DNA from: Actinobacteria bacterium OV320
GTDB taxonomy: Bacteria; Actinomycetota; Actinomycetes; Streptomycetales; Streptomycetaceae
Length of the DNA: 64,000 nucleotides
Direction of reading: 5' to 3'
Assembly: GCA_001298545.1 (NCBI GenBank)
Contig: LJCX01000024.1
Location: forward strand, 1 to 64,000
The position numbers were made by a program, and so were the translations under genes. Each line of letters starts with the position of its first letter. Position 1 is the stretch's first letter. The notes beneath the pieces were generated by a model. That model saw only the letters and a program-made list of their open reading frames with translations, had not been told where the DNA came from and did no database searches. Positions 11,541 to 21,242 of this stretch are shown here, piece by piece.

Positions 11541-11696
11541 AGGTGTCGGCCGCCGCTCGTCCGCACCGCGTACGGCGCCGAGCTCGGGCGTCCGCACCGC
11601 GATACGGCGCTGTGCCCGGGCTGGAGCCGGTGACGGTGTGGCCGGGCGTGGTGTGCCGCGGCTCGCGCCCGCCGTTCCCGCTCGGCTGTTCGCGGG

Positions 11697-13208
11697 TCAG
11701 CCCGTCATCGACCGGGCCGCCGCGTACACGTCGAAGACGGCCAGTGCCAACGGGACGAGCGTCAGCAGGACGAAGCCCTCGGCGAGCTCCATGAAGCGGC
11801 CCCAGAACGGCGTGAGGCCGCCCCGCGAGCCGATCAGGCCGATCGCGGTGACGATCGCGGACGCCGCCGCGATCGCCGCGACGAGCCAGACGGTACGGAT
11901 GTCCAGGTCGGTGCGGTCGCCCGTCAGCGCGTCGCGGATCACCGAGTGCGGCGGGTCCAGCGCCAGACCGAGCCCGAGCAGGACGAGGGAACCGAGGCCC
12001 GCGGCCAGTACGGGGGCGACCTGGGCTGTGTAGCGGAACAGGTGGGCGCGCATCAGCAGAGCGATGCCCGCGGCCAGCGCGAGGAGCCGGGCCCAGACGT
12101 CGTCGGAGAACCCGAGGACCGCGCAGGCGCCGACCGTGATCACCGCGCAGCCGCCCACCAGACCGACCAGAAGTTCGTGTCCGCGGCGCGCCTGGGCGGC
12201 GATCCGCTCGGCGTCGACCGGCTCCCGCGGGGCGGGATCGGCGCCGTACGCGCTGCGCGGAGCGGTGGCCGGGGCGTCGAAACCGATCGGCAGCCGGGCG
12301 AAGCGCATGGACAGGCCGGGCAGGAAGGCCAGCGCGCCCACACCGACGGGGGCGCACAGGGCGGCGGTCTCGGCCGGGGTCCAGTGCGCCAGGATCGCCG
12401 CGAACACCGCCGCCAGGCCGACGCCGGAGGCGACCACGAAGGCGACGAACGGGCCGTCCCCACGGGGGGAACACAGGGTGAGCAGCACCGCGGCGAGCAG
12501 TATCGCGGCGCAGGACAGCAGGAACGCCAGCCTGCCGATGCCCTGGCCGTCGGCGAGCGGGAGGAGCCCGGAGCCCGCCACGCCCACGTTGGGCAGCGCG
12601 CCGAGTCCGAGGGCTACGGCGGAGCCCCGGTCGTCGTAGACGCGGGCCCGGACACAGGCGAGGGCGACCAGCAGGACGCCGACGACCGCGGCGAGGATGC
12701 CGGGCAGGCTGTGCATGTCGTGACGCGGGTCGCCGCTCCAGGCGACGAAGGCGAGCAGGGCCGGCAGGACCCCTCCGCCGACGAGGCCCGCGGCGCGGGT
12801 CAGCTCACCGCTCCACAGGGTGTGCTCGCGGGTCACGGCCGAGGCGACCGCCTCCGACACGTCGTCGAAGACGGCGGGCGGCAGCGACTCGGAGAAGGGG
12901 CGCAGCGTGAGGAGCTCGCCGTCGAGGATGTGCTGGGCGGCGAACGAACGGGAACTGTCGAGGACGGTGCCGTCCCTGCGGACGAGGTGGTAGCCGACCG
13001 GAGCGCCCTCGGCGGGGCTCTGCCGGGAGAGCCTGAGGATCTCCGGGTGGATGTCGGCGACGGGGACGTCGTCGGGCAGCGCCACGTCGATCCGGCTGTC
13101 GGGGGCGACGATGGTGACCCGGCAGAAGCCGAGCCCCGTCCCCGCCGCGGAAGCGGCTCCGGTGCCGCGCCCTTCTCCGGTGGCTGCCGCGGAGGCCGCG
13201 ATACTCAC
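11697..13208 (-). CDS. eccD: Type VII secretion integral membrane protein EccD
   Basis: Channel component of the ESX/type VII secretion system. The 503-aa protein opens with a ubiquitin-like (YukD-type) domain at about residues 27-110 (CRVTIVAPDSRIDVALPDDVP...), followed by a long run of hydrophobic helices, roughly eleven, to the C-terminus, which is the EccD plan. It is divergent from eccC across a 318-nt gap. In Streptomyces, T7SS exports Esx proteins and affects development; the rest of the apparatus is spread over the next 30 kb here. Confidence 0.93.
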   Translation of the reverse strand: MSIAASAAATGEGRGTGAASAAGTGLGFCRVTIVAPDSRIDVALPDDVPVADIHPEILRLSRQSPAEGAPVGYHLVRRDGTVLDSSRSFAAQHILDGELLTLRPFSESLPPAVFDDVSEAVASAVTREHTLWSGELTRAAGLVGGGVLPALLAFVAWSGDPRHDMHSLPGILAAVVGVLLVALACVRARVYDDRGSAVALGLGALPNVGVAGSGLLPLADGQGIGRLAFLLSCAAILLAAVLLTLCSPRGDGPFVAFVVASGVGLAAVFAAILAHWTPAETAALCAPVGVGALAFLPGLSMRFARLPIGFDAPATAPRSAYGADPAPREPVDAERIAAQARRGHELLVGLVGGCAVITVGACAVLGFSDDVWARLLALAAGIALLMRAHLFRYTAQVAPVLAAGLGSLVLLGLGLALDPPHSVIRDALTGDRTDLDIRTVWLVAAIAAASAIVTAIGLIGSRGGLTPFWGRFMELAEGFVLLTLVPLALAVFDVYAAARSMTG

Positions 13209-13241
13209 CTGCTGCTCCCCCTCAGTGATGGTTCCGCGTCG

Positions 13242-13316
13242 CGTGTGCGGTGTCGCGCGTGTTCGGTGCCGCGTGCGTTCGGTGTCGCGTGTTCGGTGTC
13301 GCGCGTGTTCGGTGTC
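13242..13316. repeat. Degenerate 15-bp tandem repeat in the eccD-eccC gap
   Basis: About five imperfect copies of a unit close to GTGTTCGGTGTCGCG fill most of the gap between the divergent eccD and eccC starts. Just before eccC the 11-mer GCAAGGGGATT also occurs twice (around 13487 and 13508). The 13,209-13,526 interval has no gene and should contain the divergent promoters, which I cannot pick out. Confidence 0.75.
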
Positions 13317-13526
13317 GGTGGGCGGTGTGAAGGTTCCGCGCCGGCTGGTGCGCGGCGCGGCCCGCGGGTGTGCTCACGCGAACATCCGGCACCCTACCGC
13401 CCCTTGGTCGGACAGGCAGTCAGTAGGATCACGCGGCGGCCTGCGTCCGTCCGGAACGGGGCGGCGGACGAAGTCTTCCGGGGTCGCGCAAGGGGATTCG
13501 GGGCCTCGCAAGGGGATTGGTGAGCA

Positions 13527-16500
13527 GTGAGCCACATCGTCGTGAAGCGCCAGCCACGGGTACTGCCGTCCGAGGTGCCCACCGGTGAGGTCGTGGTGCA
13601 GCCTCCGCCGGAGCTGCCGCGGGGCCATCAGGAGAGCGTGCTGATGCAACTGCTGCCGACGCTCGGCATGGGCGGCTCGGTGGTCTTCTTCTTCACGAGC
13701 GGACAGCCGTTCATGCGCATCATGGGCATGGTCATGATCGCCTCGACCGTGGCCATGTCGATCGCGATGGTGGTGCGCTTCCGGCGCGGCTCGCAGGGGC
13801 AGTTGGCGGATCTGCGCCGCGACTACCTGAGCTACCTGGCGCAGACCCGGCGTACCGCGCTCGACACCGCGCGGGCGCAACGTGACGCGCAGTACTACCT
13901 GCACCCGTCCCCCGAGCAGCTGTGGGCGCTGGTCGCCGAGGGCAGTCGGGTGTGGGAACGGCGGCCCGGGGACGAGGACTTCGCCCAGGTGCGCGTCGGC
14001 CTCGGCGCCCAGGCCCTCGCCACCCCGCTGATCGCTCCGGAGACCGGCCCGGTGGAGCAGCTGGAGCCGCTGACCGCGGGCGCGCTCCAGCGTTTCCTCG
14101 CCGTCCACGACAGCCTCGACGACCTGCCGATGGCCGTCTCGCTGCGCGCCTTCTACCACGTCACGGTCAGCGGTGAGCCGCGGTCGGTGCGCTCCTGCGT
14201 CCGTGCCCTGGCCGGTTCGCTGGCCGCGCTGCACTCGTCCGAGGACCTGGTTCTCGTCGTCGCGGCGGGCCGGGAGGAGCTGCCGCACTGGGAGTGGGCG
14301 AAGTGGCTGCCGCACGTCCAGGCGTCGGGGGCCGTGGACGGCGCGGGCAGCCGCAGGCTGATCGGCGCCGACACGCGTGAACTGGAGAACCTGCTCGGGA
14401 CTCGGCTGACGGGCCGCCCGCGGTTCCATCCGCACGCGACGCCGCTGCCCGACGAGCCGCACATCGTCGTCGTCCTCGACGGCGTCTCCCTGCCCCCGGA
14501 CTCGGTCCTGGCCAATCCCGAGGGGCTCCAGGGCGTGACGGTCCTCGAGATCGTCCCCGGTGAGCCGACGGGGGCCGGCGGCGAGCTCGACATCGTCGTA
14601 CAGCCCGGCGTGCTGCGGCTGGAGTCGGGGCACGGCGCCGTCTACGAGGGGACGCCCGACGCGCTCTCCCCCGAGTCCGCCGAGGCGCTCGCCCGGCAGC
14701 TCGCCCCGCTGCGGATGGCGTCCGGCGGGGACGACGACGAGCCGCTGCTGGCCAACCTGGAGTTCACCGACCTGCTGAGCCTCGGGGACGCCGCGTCCGT
14801 GGACACCCGGCGCACCTGGCGGCCGCGGTCGCTGGCGGAGCGGCTGCGGGTGCCGATCGGGGTGGGCGAGGACGGCCGCCCTGTGATGCTGGACCTCAAG
14901 GAGGCCGCGCAGGAGGGCATGGGCCCGCACGGTCTGTGCGTGGGCGCGACGGGTTCCGGCAAGTCCGAGCTGCTGCGCACACTGGTGCTGGGCCTGGCGG
15001 TCACACACTCCTCCGAGACGCTGAACTTCGTCCTCGCCGACTTCAAGGGCGGCGCCACCTTCGCCGGCATGGCGCAGATGCCGCACGTGGCGGCCGTGAT
15101 CACCAACCTGGCGGACGACCTGACGCTGGTGGACCGGATGGGCGACTCCATCCGGGGTGAGCTCAACCGCCGCCAGGAGCTGCTGCGGGACGCGGGCAAC
15201 TACGCCAACATCCACGACTACGAGAAGGCGCGGGCCGCGGGAGCCGCCCTTCAGCCGATCCCCTCCCTGGTCCTGGTGATCGACGAGTTCAGCGAACTGC
15301 TGACGGCGAAGCCGGACTTCATCGAGATGTTCGTACAGATCGGCCGGATCGGCCGCTCGCTCGGCGTGCACCTGCTGCTGGCCTCGCAGCGCCTGGAGGA
15401 GGGCCGGCTGCGCGGCCTGGAGACCTATCTGTCGTACCGCGTCGGTCTGCGCACCTTCTCGGCGGCGGAGTCGCGAGCGGCGCTCGGTGTGCCGGACGCG
15501 TACTCGCTGCCGAACGTGCCGGGTTCCGGCTTCCTGAAGTTCGGCACCGACGAGATGGTGCGGTTCAAGGCGGCGTACGTGTCCGGGGTCTACCGCTCGG
15601 GCGCTCAGCGGACGGCGCCGGGGGGCGGCCCGCTGCCGGTGGACCGGCGGCCGGTGCTGTTCACCTCGGCGGAGGTGCCGGTGCGGTACGCGCAGGTGCC
15701 GCAGGCCCGCCCGTCCGGCGATGCGGAGGTCGACGACGCGCTGGCGGACACCGTGCTCGACGTGATCGTGCGCCGGCTGGAGGCGCAGGGCCCGGCGGCG
15801 CACCAGGTGTGGCTGCCGCCGCTGGACAGCCCGCCGTCGCTGGACGCGCTGCTGCCGGGGCTGACGGCGGTTCCGGGGCGCGGCCTCACCCAGCCGGGGT
15901 ACGAGGGCGCGGGCCGACTGGTCGTGCCGGTGGGCCTGGTGGACAAGCCGTTCGAGCAGCGCCGTGACTCCCTCTGGGTGGACTTCTCCGGCGCCGCGGG
16001 CCATATGCAGATCATCGGCGGCCCGCAGTCCGGCAAGTCGACCCTGCTGCGCTCGCTGATCTGCGCCTTCGCCCTCACGCACACGCCGCACGAGGTCCAG
16101 TTCTACGGCCTCGACTTCGGCGGCGGCGCGATGGCGTCGGTGGCCGGCCTGCCGCACGTGGGCGGGGTCGCCTCCCGGCTCGACCCGGAGCGGGTACGGC
16201 GCACGGTGGCCGAGGTGTACGGCGTGCTGACCCGCCGTGAGGAGTACTTCCGCTCGGCTGGCATCCCGTCGATCGCGGAATTCCGGGCCAGGCGGGCCCG
16301 CGGGGACATCTCGGTCACGGACCAGCCCTGGGGGGATGTGTTCCTGATCGTCGACGGATGGGGCAACTTCCGGTCCGAGTACGAGGTGATGGACCAGGCG
16401 ATCCTCGACATCGCGGCGCGCGGCCTCGGCTACGGCGTCCACCTGGTGCTGACGGCCTCGCGCTCGATGGAGGTCAGGGCGGCCCTCAAGGACCAGCTGA

Positions 16501-17492
16501 TGAACCGGCTGGAGCTGCGGCTCGGCGACACGATGGACTCCGAGATCGACCGCAAGGTCGCCGCGAACGTCCCGGCGGGCGTGCCGGGCCGCGGCCAGTC
16601 GCCGCAGAAGCTGCACTTCATGGGGGCGGTGCCGCGCATCGACGGCCTCGCCTCCGACACGGACCTCGCCGACGCCACGCAGGCGCTGACCGCGGAGGTC
16701 TCCCGGCAGTGGCAGGCGGCGCCCGCGCCGGAAGTCCGGCTGTTGCCACGGGAGTTCCCGGCCGACGCGCTGCCGCCGGGCGACGGCTTCCCGCGCCGCG
16801 GGGTCGCCTTCGCCCTCGACGAGGACCGGCTCGAGCCGGTCTACGTCGACTTCGAGCAGGATCCGTTCCTCCTCGTCTTCGGCGAGAGCGAGTCCGGCAA
16901 GTCGAACCTGCTGCGGCTGCTGATCAGGCAACTGACCCAGCGCTACTCGGGCGACGAGTGCAAGTTGTTCGTGGTCGACAACCGGCGGTCCCTGCTGGAC
17001 GTGACGCCGGAGTCCCACCTGGCCGAGTACATCCCGATGTCCAACGCCATGGACCACCACATGGCCGCGCTGGCCGACCTGATGAAGCGCCGGGCGCCGA
17101 CGGCCGAGGTGACGGCACGCCAGCTCCGGGACCGCAGTTGGTGGCGTGGACCGACGGTGTTCGTCGTCATCGACGACTACGACCTCGTGGCGACGTCGAG
17201 CGGCAATCCGCTGGCCGGACTGACGGAACTCCTGCCGTTCGCCCGGGACGTCGGGGTGCGGTTCATCATCGCGCGGTCGACGGCGGGCGCGGGGCGGGCG
17301 TCGTACGAGGCGTTCATGCAGCGGATCAAGGAGCTGGGCGCCCAGGGTGTCGTGCTGGCGGGCGACCCCGGAGAGGGGGACCTCCTCGGCGGGGTACGGC
17401 CACGGCCGATGCCCGCGGGGCGGGGGATCTTCGTCTCACGGCGACGGGGGAAGCCGTTGGTGCAGGTGGGGTTGGCGCCGGAGGGGGCGTGA
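13527..17492 (+). CDS. eccC: Type VII secretion protein EccC (FtsK/SpoIIIE ATPase)
   Basis: Motor ATPase that recognises and drives WXG100-type substrates through the T7SS membrane complex. The 1321-aa protein has two N-terminal transmembrane helices (about residues 40-85) and three FtsK/SpoIIIE nucleotide-binding domains with Walker A motifs GATGSGKSE (near 472), GGPQSGKST (near 831) and GESESGKSN (near 1118). EccCa and EccCb are thus fused in one chain. The start GTG at 13527 follows an AAGGGGATT stretch. Another GTG at 13520 is out of frame. It is divergent from eccD. Confidence 0.95.
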   Translation: MSHIVVKRQPRVLPSEVPTGEVVVQPPPELPRGHQESVLMQLLPTLGMGGSVVFFFTSGQPFMRIMGMVMIASTVAMSIAMVVRFRRGSQGQLADLRRDYLSYLAQTRRTALDTARAQRDAQYYLHPSPEQLWALVAEGSRVWERRPGDEDFAQVRVGLGAQALATPLIAPETGPVEQLEPLTAGALQRFLAVHDSLDDLPMAVSLRAFYHVTVSGEPRSVRSCVRALAGSLAALHSSEDLVLVVAAGREELPHWEWAKWLPHVQASGAVDGAGSRRLIGADTRELENLLGTRLTGRPRFHPHATPLPDEPHIVVVLDGVSLPPDSVLANPEGLQGVTVLEIVPGEPTGAGGELDIVVQPGVLRLESGHGAVYEGTPDALSPESAEALARQLAPLRMASGGDDDEPLLANLEFTDLLSLGDAASVDTRRTWRPRSLAERLRVPIGVGEDGRPVMLDLKEAAQEGMGPHGLCVGATGSGKSELLRTLVLGLAVTHSSETLNFVLADFKGGATFAGMAQMPHVAAVITNLADDLTLVDRMGDSIRGELNRRQELLRDAGNYANIHDYEKARAAGAALQPIPSLVLVIDEFSELLTAKPDFIEMFVQIGRIGRSLGVHLLLASQRLEEGRLRGLETYLSYRVGLRTFSAAESRAALGVPDAYSLPNVPGSGFLKFGTDEMVRFKAAYVSGVYRSGAQRTAPGGGPLPVDRRPVLFTSAEVPVRYAQVPQARPSGDAEVDDALADTVLDVIVRRLEAQGPAAHQVWLPPLDSPPSLDALLPGLTAVPGRGLTQPGYEGAGRLVVPVGLVDKPFEQRRDSLWVDFSGAAGHMQIIGGPQSGKSTLLRSLICAFALTHTPHEVQFYGLDFGGGAMASVAGLPHVGGVASRLDPERVRRTVAEVYGVLTRREEYFRSAGIPSIAEFRARRARGDISVTDQPWGDVFLIVDGWGNFRSEYEVMDQAILDIAARGLGYGVHLVLTASRSMEVRAALKDQLMNRLELRLGDTMDSEIDRKVAANVPAGVPGRGQSPQKLHFMGAVPRIDGLASDTDLADATQALTAEVSRQWQAAPAPEVRLLPREFPADALPPGDGFPRRGVAFALDEDRLEPVYVDFEQDPFLLVFGESESGKSNLLRLLIRQLTQRYSGDECKLFVVDNRRSLLDVTPESHLAEYIPMSNAMDHHMAALADLMKRRAPTAEVTARQLRDRSWWRGPTVFVVIDDYDLVATSSGNPLAGLTELLPFARDVGVRFIIARSTAGAGRASYEAFMQRIKELGAQGVVLAGDPGEGDLLGGVRPRPMPAGRGIFVSRRRGKPLVQVGLAPEGA

Positions 17493-17525
17493 CGGACGGA
17501 CGCACTCGCCGTCCGTGCGACGGGC

Positions 17526-17573
17526 CGTCCGAGCGGTCGCCCGAGGAACCGTCCGAGGGATCGTCCGAGGGAC
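17526..17573. repeat. Four tandem 12-bp repeats after eccC
   Basis: Four copies of a unit close to CGTCCGAGGGAC run head to tail from 17526, followed by inverted octamers CTTGACGG (17573-17580) and CCGTCAAG (17611-17618). They lie in the 288-nt gap between the eccC stop and the lipoprotein gene at 17781, where I see nothing else. Confidence 0.7.
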
Positions 17574-17780
17574 TTGACGGGAGCTGGTCTCGGCGGGCTC
17601 CGCTTCGCCACCGTCAAGCCGTACGGCGGTGAATTGGGGTGCGGAGCACGGATTCAAGGACTCGGGACGAACGTCACTGCCATGGCTCCCGATCTCAAGA
17701 CGGACGTCTGATGCGGGACCCCGGCCGCACCTGTCGCCCCGCCCGCACAAGGATCCACCCATCCAGAGAGGTCCCTGACC

Positions 17781-18329
17781 TTGAAGTACGCACCGCTCCC
17801 GCTCTCCACAACGCTTCGGCGCCTCGCAATCCTGATGGCATCGCTCGCTGTCGGAACCGCCTTGTCCGGATGCTCGAGCGGCGAGGAGAGGGAGTATTCC
17901 CTCCCACAGTCCCTGTGCGGGGTGCCTGTGGACCCCGACCTTCTGGCACCGTTCCTGCCGCCCGGAGAAAGGGTTTCCGCCCGGCAGACCACACCCAACG
18001 GTGGAACCCAGCGCTGCAACGTGAGCGTCGATGGCGAACTCGCACTTGTGGCAGGCCGATTGTGGTGGGAGAAGACAGGAGGCGTAGTCGACGTCGCCGC
18101 CGTGCACGCTCAGGTCAACAAGGGAGACGTGATCAACGGCGACGATCTTCTCTATTCGGGGACCGGCGCGGTCGGGAAGGTCGAGGGATGCACGGATTCG
18201 ACTCACCCGGACCAGGCTCTCTTCACCGTTCTTCAGGTCTTCGCCTCGGGTCGGGAGAGCTCGTCCACGATGAAGCGCCTTGTCACCGAATACACCGGTC
18301 AAGTGCAGAAGGGGAGCGACTGTACCTGA
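17781..18329 (+). CDS. Secreted lipoprotein, T7SS-locus associated
   Basis: A 182-aa precursor with a lipoprotein signal: basic N-terminus, hydrophobic LAILMASLAVGTAL, then the lipobox LSGC. The mature part contains paired cysteines (LCGVP, QRCNVSV, EGCTD, SDCT), suggesting an exported, disulfide-bonded fold. The start is probably TTG at 17781 with AGAGAGG upstream; no ATG lies closer to the signal peptide. Short cysteine-containing lipoproteins with unknown roles are common next to actinobacterial secretion loci. Function unknown. Confidence 0.8.
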   Translation: MKYAPLPLSTTLRRLAILMASLAVGTALSGCSSGEEREYSLPQSLCGVPVDPDLLAPFLPPGERVSARQTTPNGGTQRCNVSVDGELALVAGRLWWEKTGGVVDVAAVHAQVNKGDVINGDDLLYSGTGAVGKVEGCTDSTHPDQALFTVLQVFASGRESSSTMKRLVTEYTGQVQKGSDCT

Positions 18330-18489
18330 TCTCGATCTCGGCCCCACTCGGTCCCGAGGAGGCGCCGCCGCCGTAGCGGCTGGGCGCACTCGGCGTCCGA
18401 AGGGAAGTGCTCGACGTGCGGCCAGAAGGCCCCGCTCCTCCCCTCCCCCTCAGGCCGTACAGCGGTCATTCGTGGAAAGTATGGTGAGG

Positions 18490-18520
18490 TCCGTGACCTC
18501 ACTTGAACTGAGGTCACGGA
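18490..18520. promoter_or_regulatory. Perfect 12-bp inverted repeat upstream of the 148-aa gene
   Basis: TCCGTGACCTCA (18490-18501) and TGAGGTCACGGA (18509-18520) are exact inverted copies around a 7-nt centre, followed at 18530 by TTGACA, a consensus -35 hexamer. No matching -10 is obvious 17 nt later. It could be an operator for the downstream cargo genes or a terminator for the lipoprotein gene; the lack of a T-tract and the nearby TTGACA make an operator equally plausible. Confidence 0.55.
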
Positions 18521-18589
18521 TAAGGCCTGTTGACAGCTTGGTGAAACTGTCCCGTCCGGTGGACGGGATCCACGGGGGAGGGCTCGCGC

Positions 18590-19036
18590 ATGGCGTGGGA
18601 TGAGTGGGAGCAGCTCAAGAGTGCGGCGGCGGGACAGCATTCCACACGGATGCAGCTCAACCAGTACCCCGCCGATCAGGGCGGGAACGGTACGCAGGGA
18701 GATCTGGTGGCCGGCCACCAGGACCTCGAGGCCGTCGGCAAAGCGGCTCACGACCTGTTCGAGGACTTCACGACCTACAGCGGGCACGCGCGCGTGGCCT
18801 CCGCGGCTGCGGCGGGCGGACTCAAGGGTGAGGGATTCGCACTGGGCGCCGCGCTGGACCATGTGACGGAGCGCTGGAGCGAGCAGACGAAGACCTTGCT
18901 GGACGCCTGCGCCCACATCTCCAACCACCTGCGCTTCACCAAGAACCAGCACGCCGCCGACGACTCGTACATCGCCGGAACGGTCAGCAGCATCGCCCTC
19001 CTGGACGAGGGCTTCGACGACCGGAAGGGCCACTGA
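18590..19036 (+). CDS. Small helical protein, probable T7SS partner
   Basis: A 148-aa, mainly helical protein (WDEWEQLKSAAAGQHSTRMQLNQY at the start, DHVTERWSEQTKTLLDACAHISNHLR further on) without signal peptide or membrane segment. Its size, alpha-helical character and position 5 nt before the 725-aa protein suggest a WXG100-like chaperone or co-secreted partner, although no clear WXG turn is present. The start has GGGGGAGGG upstream. The family is not recognised. Confidence 0.75.
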   Translation: MAWDEWEQLKSAAAGQHSTRMQLNQYPADQGGNGTQGDLVAGHQDLEAVGKAAHDLFEDFTTYSGHARVASAAAAGGLKGEGFALGAALDHVTERWSEQTKTLLDACAHISNHLRFTKNQHAADDSYIAGTVSSIALLDEGFDDRKGH

Positions 19037-19041
19037 CACCG

Positions 19042-21219
19042 ATGGACCTCGACGCCCTGCGGCACGGGGATTTCTCCAAGCTCGGTGAAGCGGTCACCGA
19101 CTGGGAGCAGATGACGAAGAAGCTCGCGGACCTGCAGAAGGACGCGGAGAACAACCTCAAGGCCAAGGCGGACAAAGCCAGGTGGGCCGGCGTCAACGCG
19201 ACCGTCAGCCGCGAGTTCATCAGCAAGACCGCCGCCGAGTTCGCCGATGCCCACACCCAGGCAGACTCCATCACCAAGATCCTCAGCGACACCCGCGGTG
19301 AACTCATCGGCTACCGGACACAGTTGAACGCCGCCATCACGCGTGGCGCGCAACAGAACCTGACGGTGATCGACACCGGCGAGGGTACGTTCACGGTCAC
19401 CGGCAACACACGGCCGGACTGGGCGTCCGACCCCAGCGGAAAGACCGGGGCGGCGGACCAGAAAGCGGCGGGCGACCTCCGCGACGAGATTCAGGGCATC
19501 CTCACCAAGGCGACGCAGAGCGACAACAGCGCCGCGAAGGTCCTGCGGCTCCTCGTCGACCAGGCCACGTACGGCTTCGCCGACGCCTCCTACTCAGACC
19601 GGGACTCCGCGGCCAAGGCCGTCGCGGCGGCGGAGAAGTTGGCGAAGATGGCCAAGAACCCGGCCGACATGAGCCTCGACGACATCAAGGACTTCAACCG
19701 CACGATGGAGACGTACAGCGGCGATTCCCTCTTCGCGGAACAGTTCGCCACGCGCCTCGGGGCCAAGGGGACGCTCCAGTTCTGGACCGAGATGACCTCG
19801 GCGCACGCCGGAGCCAGGGGTTCGGAGCTCGAAACGATGAAGAGCCTCCAGAACAACCTCAGCCTCACCCTGGCCACGGCGTCCTTCTCGGACTCGGAGG
19901 CCATGCAGGACTGGAAGAAGAACCTCATCGCCGAACGCAACACCAACTTCCGCGCCACCGACTCGTTCAGCCCCATCGGGGCGCTGGGCTCTCAGGTCAT
20001 CAGCAGTCTGATGCGGGAGGGGCAGTACGACACCGAGTTCCTGGACGACTATAGAAAGACGCTCTTCAAGGCGGACAAGGCAGGGGGCGAGAACAACACC
20101 GACGCCGTGTGGGTGAAGGGCTACGACGCACTCGACCTCGTCTTCGGCGACGGCAACGGCCGAGACCCGCTGGAAGGGCTGTTCGAGGGCCTGTCGCACA
20201 ACCCAGAGGCTGCGGTGCATGCCTTCGATTCCAAGTCCGACCTCGATCGTCTGCTGGCAACGACCGCGTACACAGACCGGGGCCCCTCACTCGGGCACGC
20301 GCTGGAAGCCGCAGTGACCGGGGTCGGGTTGGGAGACTCGATGGAAGCGGCTCCGCCCCACAGCGAGACACAGGTCCAGATCATGGCGAACATCATGGAG
20401 GCCGTGGCCCAGCCCGATGGAGGCGCAGACCTCGTAACAAGAGGAATGGGCGAGAGCTTTGGGCACATGGCGGCTTCCTACATGCCGGAAATCAGTAGAG
20501 CCTTCGGAGGGCCGAGCTCCGAGGCGATCTTCCTGTCGCCCAGCGACGCCCCTGACGGACTTCTGCGACCGGACGTGGCGCGATTCCTGTCAGCAACCTC
20601 GTTGGACCCGTCAGGAAGGGCAGGAATCATCTACGGAGAGAGCATCTACACCGGTAGCCTCCTTGATGCACATCTGTCAGACCCGTCTTTGTTCGACGGA
20701 AGCCGCGACCAGGTTCTTCATGGTATTGGCAGAAACGCAGGGATCATCGAAGGAATTGTCGGTCGTTCCATCGCCGACGCAGATATCGACAAATCCGTCG
20801 AGGCCGAAACGGCTTACAACGACAGCCTGGAGGACCAGGGAAACTTCTTCAATACCGTACTCTCGGCCGGCATCGGGTACGGCACTGCCGTACTTACACC
20901 ATCCGGACCCGCAGGGGCAGCGTATGCCGGGGGCGGAGGTTTCATCACCGGCGTCGCCGGCATGGCCGTCGGCCGCTTGCTGGAGGGCAGGGAATTGGAG
21001 GGCGCACTGGATGAGGCCGTATATCGAAACGGACAAGATCTCAGCAGGGCCCAGGATTCGGTCAACCAGCAAACGCAGTGGTCGGTACAGGACGCTTTGA
21101 AGCGACACCACGTGAACCTCCCAACAGACGGAACCAACACTCTCATTGGAAACGCCGTCAACGAGGGCTGGGAGTCAAGTGACGACATCTTGGGAAGTAA
21201 CAAGAAACGGCCGAACTGA
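19042..21219 (+). CDS. Large helical protein, candidate T7SS substrate
   Basis: A 725-aa protein whose N-terminal 110 residues (LGEAVTDWEQMTKKLADLQKDAENNLKAKA... RWAG..., DAHTQADSITKILSDTR) look like an LXG/WXG-type helical hairpin. A long helical middle follows, and then a Gly/Ala-rich hydrophobic segment near 620-660 (AGAAYAGGGGFITGVAGMAVG). It resembles actinobacterial DUF6571-type proteins by memory only. There is no recognisable toxin domain and no immunity-like partner. It begins 5 nt after the 148-aa gene. The 3' third has lower GC than the surrounding genes. Confidence 0.8.
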   Translation: MDLDALRHGDFSKLGEAVTDWEQMTKKLADLQKDAENNLKAKADKARWAGVNATVSREFISKTAAEFADAHTQADSITKILSDTRGELIGYRTQLNAAITRGAQQNLTVIDTGEGTFTVTGNTRPDWASDPSGKTGAADQKAAGDLRDEIQGILTKATQSDNSAAKVLRLLVDQATYGFADASYSDRDSAAKAVAAAEKLAKMAKNPADMSLDDIKDFNRTMETYSGDSLFAEQFATRLGAKGTLQFWTEMTSAHAGARGSELETMKSLQNNLSLTLATASFSDSEAMQDWKKNLIAERNTNFRATDSFSPIGALGSQVISSLMREGQYDTEFLDDYRKTLFKADKAGGENNTDAVWVKGYDALDLVFGDGNGRDPLEGLFEGLSHNPEAAVHAFDSKSDLDRLLATTAYTDRGPSLGHALEAAVTGVGLGDSMEAAPPHSETQVQIMANIMEAVAQPDGGADLVTRGMGESFGHMAASYMPEISRAFGGPSSEAIFLSPSDAPDGLLRPDVARFLSATSLDPSGRAGIIYGESIYTGSLLDAHLSDPSLFDGSRDQVLHGIGRNAGIIEGIVGRSIADADIDKSVEAETAYNDSLEDQGNFFNTVLSAGIGYGTAVLTPSGPAGAAYAGGGGFITGVAGMAVGRLLEGRELEGALDEAVYRNGQDLSRAQDSVNQQTQWSVQDALKRHHVNLPTDGTNTLIGNAVNEGWESSDDILGSNKKRPN

Positions 21220-21242
21220 GAAAGAGGTGTCCAAGTTTCCCC

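Noticed and set aside
13242..13316. Tandem repeats as a CRISPR array
   Set aside because: The units are directly adjacent with no spacers and no cas genes are present.
13374..17060. A 1228-codon open frame antisense to eccC
   Set aside because: It mirrors the EccC coding frame, as long antisense frames do in GC-rich DNA. Its product is low-complexity Arg/His/Gln-rich sequence with no family features.
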